Below are positions 35,901 to 44,539 of a stretch of DNA of 64,000 nt, piece by piece. The notes beneath the pieces are model-generated. The model saw only the letters and a program-made list of their open reading frames with translations, made no database searches and was not told the DNA's origin. The number at the start of each line of letters is the position of its first letter. Position 1 is the first letter of the stretch. The position numbers were made by a program, and so were the translations under genes. The DNA comes from Scytonema hofmannii PCC 7110 (GTDB lineage: Bacteria; Cyanobacteriota; Cyanobacteriia; Cyanobacteriales; Nostocaceae), in the NCBI RefSeq assembly GCF_000346485.2, contig NZ_KQ976354.1:10312341-10376340 (forward strand), written 5' to 3'.

Positions 35901-38857
35901 TTGCTAAAAGCTCCTAAATGTGTTAATGCAAGATTAATATAGGCAATGCATAAACGATCTAAGCACTCTCTTTTCTCTTGAGAAATTTGCTTGTCAAATT
36001 CCGAAGCTCCGACACGAGCTTGAAGTTGACCAGCTTCTACCAGAGATTGCCAAAGTTCTGACGCTGTTAACTTGGGTTGGAGATCTCTTTGTACAGGTGA
36101 TAATTTTTGCGGTTCAATCCAGTATCGTTGTCGCTCAAAGGGATATGTTGGCAAGGGAAGGCGATGTCGGCGCTCATGGGCATAAAATCCTGACCAATCA
36201 ATCTTAACGGACTCAAGCCATAGCTGTCCTAATGTATTCAAGATGAAAGCAACATCTGACTGTCGCTCATAAGCATAACGTAGCGAAGACAATACTATTT
36301 TGTCATCATCAGAAACATTCTCTAAACATTGCACTGCCAAGCTGCTTAATGCCTGTCCCGGACCTACTTCCAACAAAATTGGACTGTGTTGTGTCCACAA
36401 CTGGTGTACTCCATCACCAAAGCGCACGGGTTGACACATATGTTGTGTCCAGTAGCTCGGATTTGTGGCTTGCTCTGCTGTTATCCAAGTTCCTGTAACG
36501 TTAGACACATATGGAATTTGCGGTAGCTTAAGATTGATATTTCGTACTACTTCAGTGAAAGAGTCAGCGATCGCGGACATCATGTAAGAATGAAAGGCAT
36601 GAGAGGTTTGCAATTGGCGACAAGCTAACCCCTTAGCACTCAAAGAGCGTGCTAATTCCTCTACAGCCTCTGTGGTTCCCGCAAGCACGCACTGAGATAA
36701 GCCATTGACTGCTGATAATGAAAGATTTTTGCTCAAAAAAGGTTGTACTTCTGTCTCAGAAAGGGGAACCGCCAGCATTGCTCCCAAGGGTAACTCTTGA
36801 ATCATTTGCGCTCTTTTGGCAACCAGAGTCATAGCGTCTTCTAGAGATAACACTCCTGCTAGAGTTGCTGCGACATATTCACCAATGCTGTAGCCAATCA
36901 TTGCTACTGGACGAATCCCCCACGACATCCACAATTGAGCTAAAGCATACTCAATAGCAAATAGCGCTGGCTGAGTCAGATAGGTTTGATTCAGTTTTTG
37001 TGTAGCGGGATCTACTGGTTGGGGATCGCGACCAAGCATCTGGCGTAAATCGATCCCCGTTTTTTCTTTTGTTGCTTCTTGCTTTTCGGTTGTTGAATGG
37101 GAAGTCGGATAAATGACTTCTTTGAGGTCAACACCCAACAAAGGTTGTCCGAGGTAACAACAGCGATCGAGGTGTTCGCGAAAAGTTGGCTCGACTTGAT
37201 AAAGTTCAAGAGCCATGTTAATATATTGAGTCCCTAAACCAGTAAACATGAAAGCTACAGGGCGCTCATTCGTCTCCTCAGTGGTAGTCAGAACTCGTTT
37301 GGGGTTCTGGAAAGCAATTATGGCATCTTGAATGTCTTGACAAATAACCGTGCGCCGATGGCTAAAAGGGTGACGACCAACTTGCAATGTATAAGCTACA
37401 TCCGCAAGATTAAGTTCAGGGTGTTGCTGGAGCTGATTAACCAAATTTGCAGTTGCAGTTTCTAAGGCTGAATCAGTTTTGGCAGATAATATCAGCAACT
37501 GCCAAGGGCGAGATTGACCAGACGCAGTTGCGGTCTCTACAACTGGGGCTTCTTCTAAAACAACATGAGCATTAGTTCCCCCGATGCCAAAAGAACTAAC
37601 CCCAGCACGGCGGGGAGTTCCATCTGTTTTCCATTCACGAAGCTGAGTATTTACGTAAAAGGGGCTGTTAGCAAAGTCAATCTCAGGATTGGGTTGTTCA
37701 AAGTGTAGGTTGGGCGGTATCATCTTGTGTTTGAGCGCCAAGACTGTCTTGATTAAGCCTGCTATACCAGCTGCTGCATTCAGATGACTGACATTGGTCT
37801 TTACCGAACCGATAGCACAGAAGCCCTTCTTATCAGTCCCGGCGCTAAATGCCTTTTTCAGTGCCCTAATTTCAATAGGATCGCCCAGTGCTGTGCCGGT
37901 TCCGTGGGTCTCGATGTAGGTGACTGTTTCTGGGTTAAATCCTGCGATCGCCTGAGCAGAGGCAATCACGTCTGCTTGACCTGCCACACTGGGTGCTGTG
38001 AAACTCACTTTCTCCGAACCGTCGTTATTGATGGCTGAACCTTTGATAACTGCATAAATGCAGTCCCCATCAGCCAAGGCATCCTCTAATCTCTTAAGTA
38101 CAACAATACCTATCCCATTTCCGGAAGGACAACCCTGTGATTTAGCGTCAAAGGCACGACAGTGACCATCAGGAGAAGTAATCCCGCCTTCTTGATAAAA
38201 ATAACCTTCCTTATGTGGAACTTCTATAGTAACTCCACCAGCCAGTGCTCTATCACACTGGTAACTTAGCAATCCTCGGCACGCTAAGTGAACTGCCACT
38301 AATGATGTAGAGCAGGCCGTGTTGACGCTAATACTTGGTCCCTTCAGATTCAACTTGTAGGACACCCGAGTGGATAAATAGTCTTTATCATTACTAATTG
38401 TAATTGGCAAAGAATTTGATTTGCTTAGGTTAGGATCTGAAACTAGGTTATTAATTAAGTAGCTACTCAAGCTGGCTCCGGCGTAAACACCAGTCAGTTC
38501 TTTGTCCGCTTCAGGATCGTAACCAGCATTTTCAAGCGCTTCCCAAGCACACTCTAAGAAAAGACGGTGTTGCGGGTCCATGAATGCAGCTTCTTTGGGT
38601 GTAAAGCCAAAGAACGAAGCATCAAGCATATCAATATCTTCCAGCACAGCCCTTGCTTTTACATAATTGGGATCGCGTAACAAAGCTGGATCTAAGCCTG
38701 AATTTACCAATTCATCATCGGTGAAGAATGAAATGGATTCCACACCGTCGCGCAGATTCTGCCAAAACCGCTCAACACTTTTGGCACCAGGAAAACGACT
38801 AGCCATCCCAATGACAGCTATGCCTTTCAATGCATTATGAGTATCTTGGTTATCCAC
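32945..38857 (-). CDS. PKS2: KS-AT-cMT-KR(eroded)-ACP polyketide synthase module
   Basis: A 1970-residue one-module PKS with a GTG start preceded by AAGGAG. KS keeps TACSTSLV, HGTGT and the third His, though the motif reads NVSHLN. AT is unlike the others in this cluster: GLGTQY for GQGAQY, GYSIGEY for GHSIGEY, and an insertion with GIDLRQMLGR; HAFHS is kept. A C-methyltransferase (about 960-1290; EIGAGTGTGT, FQVLHVARN) would alpha-methylate the unit. The KR has three broken motifs: GGLEDIG for GGLGGIG, HTAK for HxAG, and YSAVS for YxAAN. It is probably inactive, leaving a ketone. ACP Ser near 1906. The tail is acidic (EEIEKLEDQD) and the next synthase is an NRPS. It overlaps the PKS1 stop by 8 bases (GTGGATAA). 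Confidence 0.94.
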   Translation of the reverse strand: MDNQDTHNALKGIAVIGMASRFPGAKSVERFWQNLRDGVESISFFTDDELVNSGLDPALLRDPNYVKARAVLEDIDMLDASFFGFTPKEAAFMDPQHRLFLECAWEALENAGYDPEADKELTGVYAGASLSSYLINNLVSDPNLSKSNSLPITISNDKDYLSTRVSYKLNLKGPSISVNTACSTSLVAVHLACRGLLSYQCDRALAGGVTIEVPHKEGYFYQEGGITSPDGHCRAFDAKSQGCPSGNGIGIVVLKRLEDALADGDCIYAVIKGSAINNDGSEKVSFTAPSVAGQADVIASAQAIAGFNPETVTYIETHGTGTALGDPIEIRALKKAFSAGTDKKGFCAIGSVKTNVSHLNAAAGIAGLIKTVLALKHKMIPPNLHFEQPNPEIDFANSPFYVNTQLREWKTDGTPRRAGVSSFGIGGTNAHVVLEEAPVVETATASGQSRPWQLLILSAKTDSALETATANLVNQLQQHPELNLADVAYTLQVGRHPFSHRRTVICQDIQDAIIAFQNPKRVLTTTEETNERPVAFMFTGLGTQYINMALELYQVEPTFREHLDRCCYLGQPLLGVDLKEVIYPTSHSTTEKQEATKEKTGIDLRQMLGRDPQPVDPATQKLNQTYLTQPALFAIEYALAQLWMSWGIRPVAMIGYSIGEYVAATLAGVLSLEDAMTLVAKRAQMIQELPLGAMLAVPLSETEVQPFLSKNLSLSAVNGLSQCVLAGTTEAVEELARSLSAKGLACRQLQTSHAFHSYMMSAIADSFTEVVRNINLKLPQIPYVSNVTGTWITAEQATNPSYWTQHMCQPVRFGDGVHQLWTQHSPILLEVGPGQALSSLAVQCLENVSDDDKIVLSSLRYAYERQSDVAFILNTLGQLWLESVKIDWSGFYAHERRHRLPLPTYPFERQRYWIEPQKLSPVQRDLQPKLTASELWQSLVEAGQLQARVGASEFDKQISQEKRECLDRLCIAYINLALTHLGAFSNPSKKYSLLELFEQCQIIPNYRELLSRWLEILVEQGQLHQEQGLFTNLLPLSLDSVNDLLTEVRAKWADTPQQIDLLQLYGENMVAILTGEKEPLEFHVSTLLKEGEFSVQQLPENKYYNSIMRACLEQVVKSLPPFVNLRILEIGAGTGTGTAELLPMLPSEKTSYTFTDVGVFFLNAAKKKFSDYPFIEYRLLDIERSLEEQEYLSHSFDAIVAFQVLHVARNIGETLDRIRSILAPGGLLLFWETTQARLEFEFIDALLMNPIEDPESKRNMCNPFLSKEQWLEELKSHGFVQVTAFSEFAPFTDHIIVAQASAPATHEAPAAFTALLHEQDASMTQQVSLGKKPNIADWFYIPSWKRSLPPQLSSQVKQAECWLVFVDEYGLGAQIVKQLELEGHDVFTVKVGEEFSSRSKSPEEQFGKRTYTINPQQRDDYNTLLKELRAQDLTPKRIIHLWSVTQSEPTDFNTAQEQGFYSLLFLAQALGKQNFTDELQLAVISNNVQAVTGVENVCPEKATVLGLVKVIPQEYSNIRCRSIDVLIPSPGGWQEEKFVEQLLNELRANSPDSAIAYRGLERWVQTFEPVQLDASVAETPRLREKGVYLITGGLEDIGLVVAEHLAKTVQAKLLLLEREDFPNREEWSEWLTTHDEQDNISRKILKVQELEKLGALVLILSADVVNLEQVQSAKAGAKEQFGELNGVFHTAKVPVEKLFSPIVEIDHTECEQQFQAKVQGLLVLEEVLQSQKLDFCLLMSSLTSVLGGLGSVGYSAVSLLTDAFAYQHNQTNPVSWMSVNWDAWQFGADNQQIPTGTSLAEFAIEPPEGINALERLLLWSQYHQIVVSTGNLQSRIDQWIKLESRQEKSAAQQVNLSSRHSRPNLKNAYVAPSHDVERKLVEIFQELLGIEPIGIHDSFFALGGDSLTGTVLISLVRKNFQVELPVRSLFEAPTVAELALVIEEILIEEIEKLEDQDPLLIRGEVGDLVS

Positions 38858-41800
38858 GCGCCTTTCTCCTTTGTTTCATCATCTGCGCTTCTTCTTCAAT
38901 AGCCTTTTCTTGCCTTTTCGCACGAGAATGAACTTGCCCAAAGGCAAATTGTTCAACCTGTTCTTGGCTTAGATATTCTGCTAGGGTACTTACTGTAGGA
39001 TATTCAAATAAATCTGTTGTTAATAAATCTTGTTTGAATACTTTTTGCAGTTGACTTCGCACCTGAACTATTATAAGTGAATCTCCACCTAGTTCAAAAA
39101 AGTTATCGTAAATGCCTACTAGCTCGATCCCAAGTAGTTTTTGCCAAATGTCTGCAATTGTTTGCTCAGTCTCATTTCTAGGAGCAACACAAGCATTACT
39201 CAGTTCAGGTCGTGGGTGTGCCGGTTTTGAAAGGTTAGTCTTGCCTAAAGATTCCAGAAGAGCTTGTGCATTAAAATTACGATCCCGTTCTATCAGAGTT
39301 GTTAAATCTTGAGTCAATACTGCAATTCGAGGAACTGTACTGTTGAGAATACGCTGAAACACCTCTATCCCTTCTGAAGGTAATACCGCATCCATTAATA
39401 AGGATTTATTATCAGAAATATCCTGTTTTTCAACTAATCGCTTCACCGCCTCTACTGACATACCAACATCCTGCCAATCAGTCCAGTTAATAGAGACTGT
39501 AAATGTGCGCTCTTTATTTGTTTTGTGATAAGCAAAGGCGTCAAGAAACTCATTAGCAGCGCAATAGCCAACCTCACTAAATTTCTTTCTATAAATGATT
39601 GAGCTAAGAGATGAACAAAGAATTAAGAAATCCAGTTTAACATCTTTCAAAAGGCTATCCAGTACTAATGTACCCCTGACTTTAGGAGCCATAATACTTT
39701 CTGTCGTCTCTCGCGTTCTTCGAGAAATCACACCAGCATAATCAGCAACTCCTGCACTATGAATAACACCATTGATTTGACCAAACAATTCCTGGGCTTT
39801 CGCGATCGCGAATTGCATCTGTTCAAGGTTAGCTACATCAGCGCTGAATACCAAAACTTTTGCGCCCAGTTCTTCAAGTTCCTTTACTTTCTGAATTTTG
39901 CGACTGACACTGTCTTTCTCGTCATGAGTCGCTAACCATTGTTCCCACTCTTCAGGTGCAGGAAAAGCTGAACGCCCTATCAAAACTAGTTTTGCTTGTA
40001 CCGCCTTCGCTAGGTGTGACGCCAGAGCAAGTCCAATGCCTCCGAGTCCACCTGTAATCAAATACACTCCCCCTTGCCTTAATCGCGATGCTCCTCCCTT
40101 TGCTTCCTCTAATTGCACTGGCTCAAAGGTTTGCACCCAACGATTAAAACCACGGTAGGCAATAACGATATCGGAGGATTGTGTTCCTAACTCGTTCAGC
40201 AACAGATCTACAAGTTTCTCCTCTTGCCAACTGACTTCCTTCGGAATTACAACATCAATGCTGCGACAGCTAATGTTTGAATATTCTTGCGGAATTACCT
40301 TAACAGCTGCCAATAAAGTTGCTTTTTCTGGACACAGTACTTCTTCTCCAATCACTGACTGCATATTGTTGGAAATGACCGCAATTTGAACCTCGTCTGT
40401 GATATGCTGTTTTCCAAGTGCTTGAGCCAAAAACAGCAGGCTATAAAAACCTTTTTCTTGGGCTTTATCAACTCCTTCGAGTCCTGATTGAGTGTGACCA
40501 ACAGAAGTCACACTCCATAAATGAACAATCGTTTTTGGGGTCTTGTCTTGTGCTACTAGTTCATTCAGCAGGGCATCATAGTCATCACGTTGTCCAGCAT
40601 TAAGGCTATATGCACACTCACTCAACTTAGTGAACTTCGATCCTTCCTTCACTGTAATTACATCCTGACCATCAAGCTGAAGTCGTTTTACCAACTCTTC
40701 ACCCAAGCCGCACTCATCAATAAACACAAGAGTGCAAGACGAATGAGTCACCAGTTCCTTCTGCTTCAACAGTATAGGAGGTATAGATTGTTTCCACAAA
40801 GGCCAGTAAAACCAGTCAGCAATGTCTGGCTTTTTACCAAGTGACACAGATTTACCACTGTTATCCGGTCTCTGTTTATAGTCTTCAATCCAATAACGCT
40901 GTCGCTCAAAGGGATATGTTGGTAGTGGAAGGCGATGACGGTGCTCGTGAGCGTAAAATCCTGACCAATCCACCTGTACTCCATATAGCCAGAGTTTTCC
41001 CAGTGTGTTCAGTACAAACACCACATCTGACTGTTTTTCCTTAGGATGTCGTAATGAACAGAGTGCTGGGGAATCTGAATGCTTTTGAGCAAAAGTACAC
41101 AAGGTGCGTCCCGGTCCTACTTCCAGTAAAATGCGATCTGGTTCTTGCAATAATGTAGAAATGCCAGTAGCAAACTGCACGGGTTGCCGTAAATGTCTCG
41201 CCCAGTAATTCGGATCTGTGGCTTGTTCTGCTGTTATCCAGGTTCCAGTGACGTTAGAGATAAAGGGAATTTGCGGAGGATTCAGTTGAACTTTTTTAAC
41301 TTCTTTGATGAATGGCTCAATGATGGGTTCCATCATCACAGAATGAAAGGCGTGGGAGGTATGCAGACGGCGACACTCTACACCTGATGCTGCAAGTTGC
41401 TCATAAATCGTGTCTACAGCATTATGGGTTCCTGAAACTACGCACAAGGAAGGAGCATTGCTGGCGGCTAATGATAAATTTTCATTTAATAAAGTTTTAA
41501 TCTCTGCTGCAGTTTGTGAAACTGAAAGCATTGCACCTACTGGCATTTGCTGCATCAGTCGCCCACGAATAGCAACTAGAGTCAAAGCATCTTCAAGTGA
41601 CATAACACCAGCAAGGCAAGCTGCTACATATTCCCCAATGCTATGACCAATCATTGCGCCAGGGGAAATGCCCAATGACATCCACAACTTAGCGACAGCA
41701 TATTCTATGATAAACAATGCGGGTTGAGTGACGTCAGTTTGTTGCAGTTTTTTTGCTGCGGCTTTTGACTCAGATTCCTTGGGATAAATGAGCGCTCGCA

Positions 41801-43526
41801 AATCTAACCCTAAATGAGGTTGAAGCAACTGACAGCACAAATCCACCTGTTCCCTAAATATTGGCTCACTCTGGTAAAGTTCTTTCCCCATATCCACATA
41901 CTGAGCGCCCTGTCCGGGGAACATGAAGACGATGGGGCGATCGCTACCTTCAACTAAGCGAGTGAAAATTCTTTGAGGATCTCGTAACTGCAAGGCACTG
42001 GTTGCATCCTTAATATCTTGGCACACGAGCACGCGACGATGATCGAATTCAGCACGCCCTACTTGCAGCGTATAAGCCACATCTGCTAAGTTCACATCGG
42101 GATGTTGCTTGAGGTGTTGAACTAGGTTCTCTGTTGCAGTTTCCAGAGCTGAGTCAGTTTTAGCAGAAAGTACTAACAACTGAATCGGGCGAGAAGGGCT
42201 AGAAGGCGTCAGCGTTGGTGCTTCTTCTAGAATGACATGAGCATTAGTCCCACCTATACCCAAAGAACTGACACCAGCACGTCGAGGGGTACTTTCTGCT
42301 TTCCATTCTGCTAGCTGAGTATTAACGTAAAAGGGACTATTGGCGAAATCAATCTTGGGATTGGGTTGCTCAAAATTCAAACTAGGTGGGATTTGTTTGT
42401 GTTTCAGAGCTAAAACAGTTTTCACCAGTCCTGCAATACCAGCCGCTGCATCTAAATGACCGATATTTGTTTTAACTGAACCAATTGCACAAAAACCTTT
42501 TTTCTGGGTACTGCTACGAAAGACTTGAGAGAGTGCTGCAATTTCAATTGGATCGCCTAAGGCTGTACCAGTACCATGAGCTTCAATATAGCTTATCGTC
42601 TCTGGCTCAACTCCCGCAAGCATCATCGCTTCGGCAATGACTTCTGCTTGACCGTTCACGCTAGGTGCTGTATAGCCAACTTTACCAGAACCATCATTAT
42701 TGATAGCTGAACCTTTAATGACAGCATAAATACAGTCACCATCTGCGATCGCATCTCCTAATCGCTTGAGGACAACAACTCCTACACCATTACCAATAGT
42801 TGTTCCCTGTGCTTTGGCATCAAAAGCACGACAACGACCATCAGGAGATAGCGTTCCTCCGTGTTCGTACAAATAACCTGTTTTTTGTGGTACGTGAATA
42901 GAAACTCCACCCGCCAAAGCCATATCACATTGATAATTCAACAAACTTTGGCAAGCAAGTGTTGTTGCAACTAATGACGTGGAACAAGCTGTTTGTACTG
43001 TAATACTTGGTCCAGTCAGATTTAATTTATAAGAAACACGAGTCGTGAGGAAATCTTTATCATTACCAATAACTGTTTGGTAGCATTGGGCTGAACCCAT
43101 GCGATCGCGATTTAAATCTAATGAATAATAGTTATTGAAGCTAGCGCCAGCGTAAATTCCAATCCGACTTGTATACCTAGTAGAGTCGTAGCCAGCATTT
43201 TCTAATGCTTCCCAAGCACATTCTAAAAAAATCCGATGTTGCGGGTCAGTGATTTCTGCTTCTCTGGGGTTAAAGGAAAAAAACGCAGCATCAAAAAACT
43301 CAGTATCTTCTAAGACAGCACTGATTTTGACGTAATTTGGTTCATTTATCACCCCTAAATCTATTCCGGAAGTGATTAATTCTTCATCGCCAAAACAAGA
43401 AATTGCCTCCACTCCATCACGCAGGTTTTGCCAAAATTCTGAAAGAGTTTTGGCTTTTGGAAAACTTCCCGCTATGCCAATAATAGCTATTTCTTCCACA
43501 GAGTTGTTAACTTCTGCACTCCTCAT
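38850..43526 (-). CDS. PKS1: KS-AT-KR-ACP polyketide synthase module
   Basis: A 1558-residue one-module type I PKS. KS: Cys181 (TACSTSLV), His317 (HGTGT), His357 (NIGHLD). AT: Ser629 in GHSIGEY and HAFHS near 725, hence malonyl-CoA. KR: TGGLGGIG near 1158-1165, HSAG, and Tyr1321 in YCAAN, all intact. ACP Ser1483 (ELGGDSL). It should extend the acyl-Asn intermediate by one C2 unit with a beta-hydroxyl. The N-terminus is acidic (SAEVNNSVEE), opposite to the basic tail of the FAAL-NRPS; its own tail (EAQMMKQRRKARG) is basic and PKS2 follows with an 8-base overlap. The KR C-terminal half belongs to the same subtype as in PKS5, distinct from PKS2, PKS3 and PKS4. Confidence 0.95.
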   Translation of the reverse strand: MRSAEVNNSVEEIAIIGIAGSFPKAKTLSEFWQNLRDGVEAISCFGDEELITSGIDLGVINEPNYVKISAVLEDTEFFDAAFFSFNPREAEITDPQHRIFLECAWEALENAGYDSTRYTSRIGIYAGASFNNYYSLDLNRDRMGSAQCYQTVIGNDKDFLTTRVSYKLNLTGPSITVQTACSTSLVATTLACQSLLNYQCDMALAGGVSIHVPQKTGYLYEHGGTLSPDGRCRAFDAKAQGTTIGNGVGVVVLKRLGDAIADGDCIYAVIKGSAINNDGSGKVGYTAPSVNGQAEVIAEAMMLAGVEPETISYIEAHGTGTALGDPIEIAALSQVFRSSTQKKGFCAIGSVKTNIGHLDAAAGIAGLVKTVLALKHKQIPPSLNFEQPNPKIDFANSPFYVNTQLAEWKAESTPRRAGVSSLGIGGTNAHVILEEAPTLTPSSPSRPIQLLVLSAKTDSALETATENLVQHLKQHPDVNLADVAYTLQVGRAEFDHRRVLVCQDIKDATSALQLRDPQRIFTRLVEGSDRPIVFMFPGQGAQYVDMGKELYQSEPIFREQVDLCCQLLQPHLGLDLRALIYPKESESKAAAKKLQQTDVTQPALFIIEYAVAKLWMSLGISPGAMIGHSIGEYVAACLAGVMSLEDALTLVAIRGRLMQQMPVGAMLSVSQTAAEIKTLLNENLSLAASNAPSLCVVSGTHNAVDTIYEQLAASGVECRRLHTSHAFHSVMMEPIIEPFIKEVKKVQLNPPQIPFISNVTGTWITAEQATDPNYWARHLRQPVQFATGISTLLQEPDRILLEVGPGRTLCTFAQKHSDSPALCSLRHPKEKQSDVVFVLNTLGKLWLYGVQVDWSGFYAHEHRHRLPLPTYPFERQRYWIEDYKQRPDNSGKSVSLGKKPDIADWFYWPLWKQSIPPILLKQKELVTHSSCTLVFIDECGLGEELVKRLQLDGQDVITVKEGSKFTKLSECAYSLNAGQRDDYDALLNELVAQDKTPKTIVHLWSVTSVGHTQSGLEGVDKAQEKGFYSLLFLAQALGKQHITDEVQIAVISNNMQSVIGEEVLCPEKATLLAAVKVIPQEYSNISCRSIDVVIPKEVSWQEEKLVDLLLNELGTQSSDIVIAYRGFNRWVQTFEPVQLEEAKGGASRLRQGGVYLITGGLGGIGLALASHLAKAVQAKLVLIGRSAFPAPEEWEQWLATHDEKDSVSRKIQKVKELEELGAKVLVFSADVANLEQMQFAIAKAQELFGQINGVIHSAGVADYAGVISRRTRETTESIMAPKVRGTLVLDSLLKDVKLDFLILCSSLSSIIYRKKFSEVGYCAANEFLDAFAYHKTNKERTFTVSINWTDWQDVGMSVEAVKRLVEKQDISDNKSLLMDAVLPSEGIEVFQRILNSTVPRIAVLTQDLTTLIERDRNFNAQALLESLGKTNLSKPAHPRPELSNACVAPRNETEQTIADIWQKLLGIELVGIYDNFFELGGDSLIIVQVRSQLQKVFKQDLLTTDLFEYPTVSTLAEYLSQEQVEQFAFGQVHSRAKRQEKAIEEEAQMMKQRRKARG

Positions 43527-43579
43527 TAGTTTATTGTCCTTACTTCATCAAAGATTGTTTTGAAAATGGCATATTGAAA

Positions 43580-44506
43580 TCAAGATTTTAGATAACTTAG
43601 GTGAGTATAAATTTGACGTTGCTCATCTTGAAATGCTCTGCGACCGTGCAAAAACTTAGAATTATCAATCATGACGAGATCGCCCGTCTGCCATGAAATA
43701 AAGCCAGTTAATTTATCCATGACTCCCTTAATTTCATCAATAACTGCATGAGGTATCTGTAACCCATCTTCAAAAAAAACTCTTTCGCTATTTTCTGATA
43801 TTTCGGGCTTTACTCCTTCCGAAACCTCTGGATCTTGAGACTCTAAGGGCTCTTGATAATATAAGATTATACTATTAGTAAATGCATCTTGATTGCCAAA
43901 CTTTGTTTTTACCACAACTGAGCAAGTATATTCAAAATAGAGAGATTCATCTTCTTCAATCTGGTAATTGACATCTTCAATATTATTGAGTGTCTGCTTT
44001 ACATCGTCAATGGTAGTTCCCGGTCCAAAAAAAAGCTTCCAGTGCTCGGCATCAAAATTATACTTAAACTTGACTCTTTTGGAAAGAAATAGTTGTTTGA
44101 CTGATTCAGGCAACTGTTCCCAAACTCTTACACCATCCCAGAACAAGGTTTCACCATCCTGTGCAGCAGGTACACTACAGCAAAACCAAACTATATCAGG
44201 TCGAAAGGGACTAGCGGAGTTCTCACAATGAGGAAGAACTTCATCCATTCCGTTATCTACTAGTTGGACAAAATCGTCGAATAAACCAACTACTTGTCTG
44301 TATGGATCGCGAACAAATTTAGAACTAAATTTTTCAGAAAATTCTCTCATCTCCTCATAAGTTACTCCAAACCCTCGAAAAAGAAGTAAACCAAATGTCT
44401 TGAACATTTCTAAAACTTCATGGGTTGACAGACTAAGAATACTTTGGTTGTCTTTGCTATAAACTATTCTTGCTGTGCTAGTTCCGAGTGGTTCAATTTT
44501 GAGCAT
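43580..44506 (-). CDS. TauD/TfdA-family Fe(II)/2-oxoglutarate dioxygenase
   Basis: A 308-residue non-heme iron dioxygenase. The facial triad is visible: His93 and Glu95 in PHCEN, and His287 in KFLHGRRAF. Arg297 is placed to bind 2-oxoglutarate. The acidic residue is present, so it should hydroxylate rather than halogenate. The FRPDIVWF and DGETLFWDG stretches are typical of NRPS-associated TauD-like enzymes. The gene lies between the FAAL-NRPS whose A domain looks Asn-specific and PKS1, so beta-hydroxylation of carrier-bound Asn is the first hypothesis, by analogy with SyrP-type tailoring. Modification of the fatty acyl chain is an alternative. Length is normal for the family. Confidence 0.85.
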   Translation of the reverse strand: MLKIEPLGTSTARIVYSKDNQSILSLSTHEVLEMFKTFGLLLFRGFGVTYEEMREFSEKFSSKFVRDPYRQVVGLFDDFVQLVDNGMDEVLPHCENSASPFRPDIVWFCCSVPAAQDGETLFWDGVRVWEQLPESVKQLFLSKRVKFKYNFDAEHWKLFFGPGTTIDDVKQTLNNIEDVNYQIEEDESLYFEYTCSVVVKTKFGNQDAFTNSIILYYQEPLESQDPEVSEGVKPEISENSERVFFEDGLQIPHAVIDEIKGVMDKLTGFISWQTGDLVMIDNSKFLHGRRAFQDEQRQIYTHLSYLKS

Positions 44507-44539
44507 TATAAGTATCCTCTCAGATTAATAGCTTGATTT

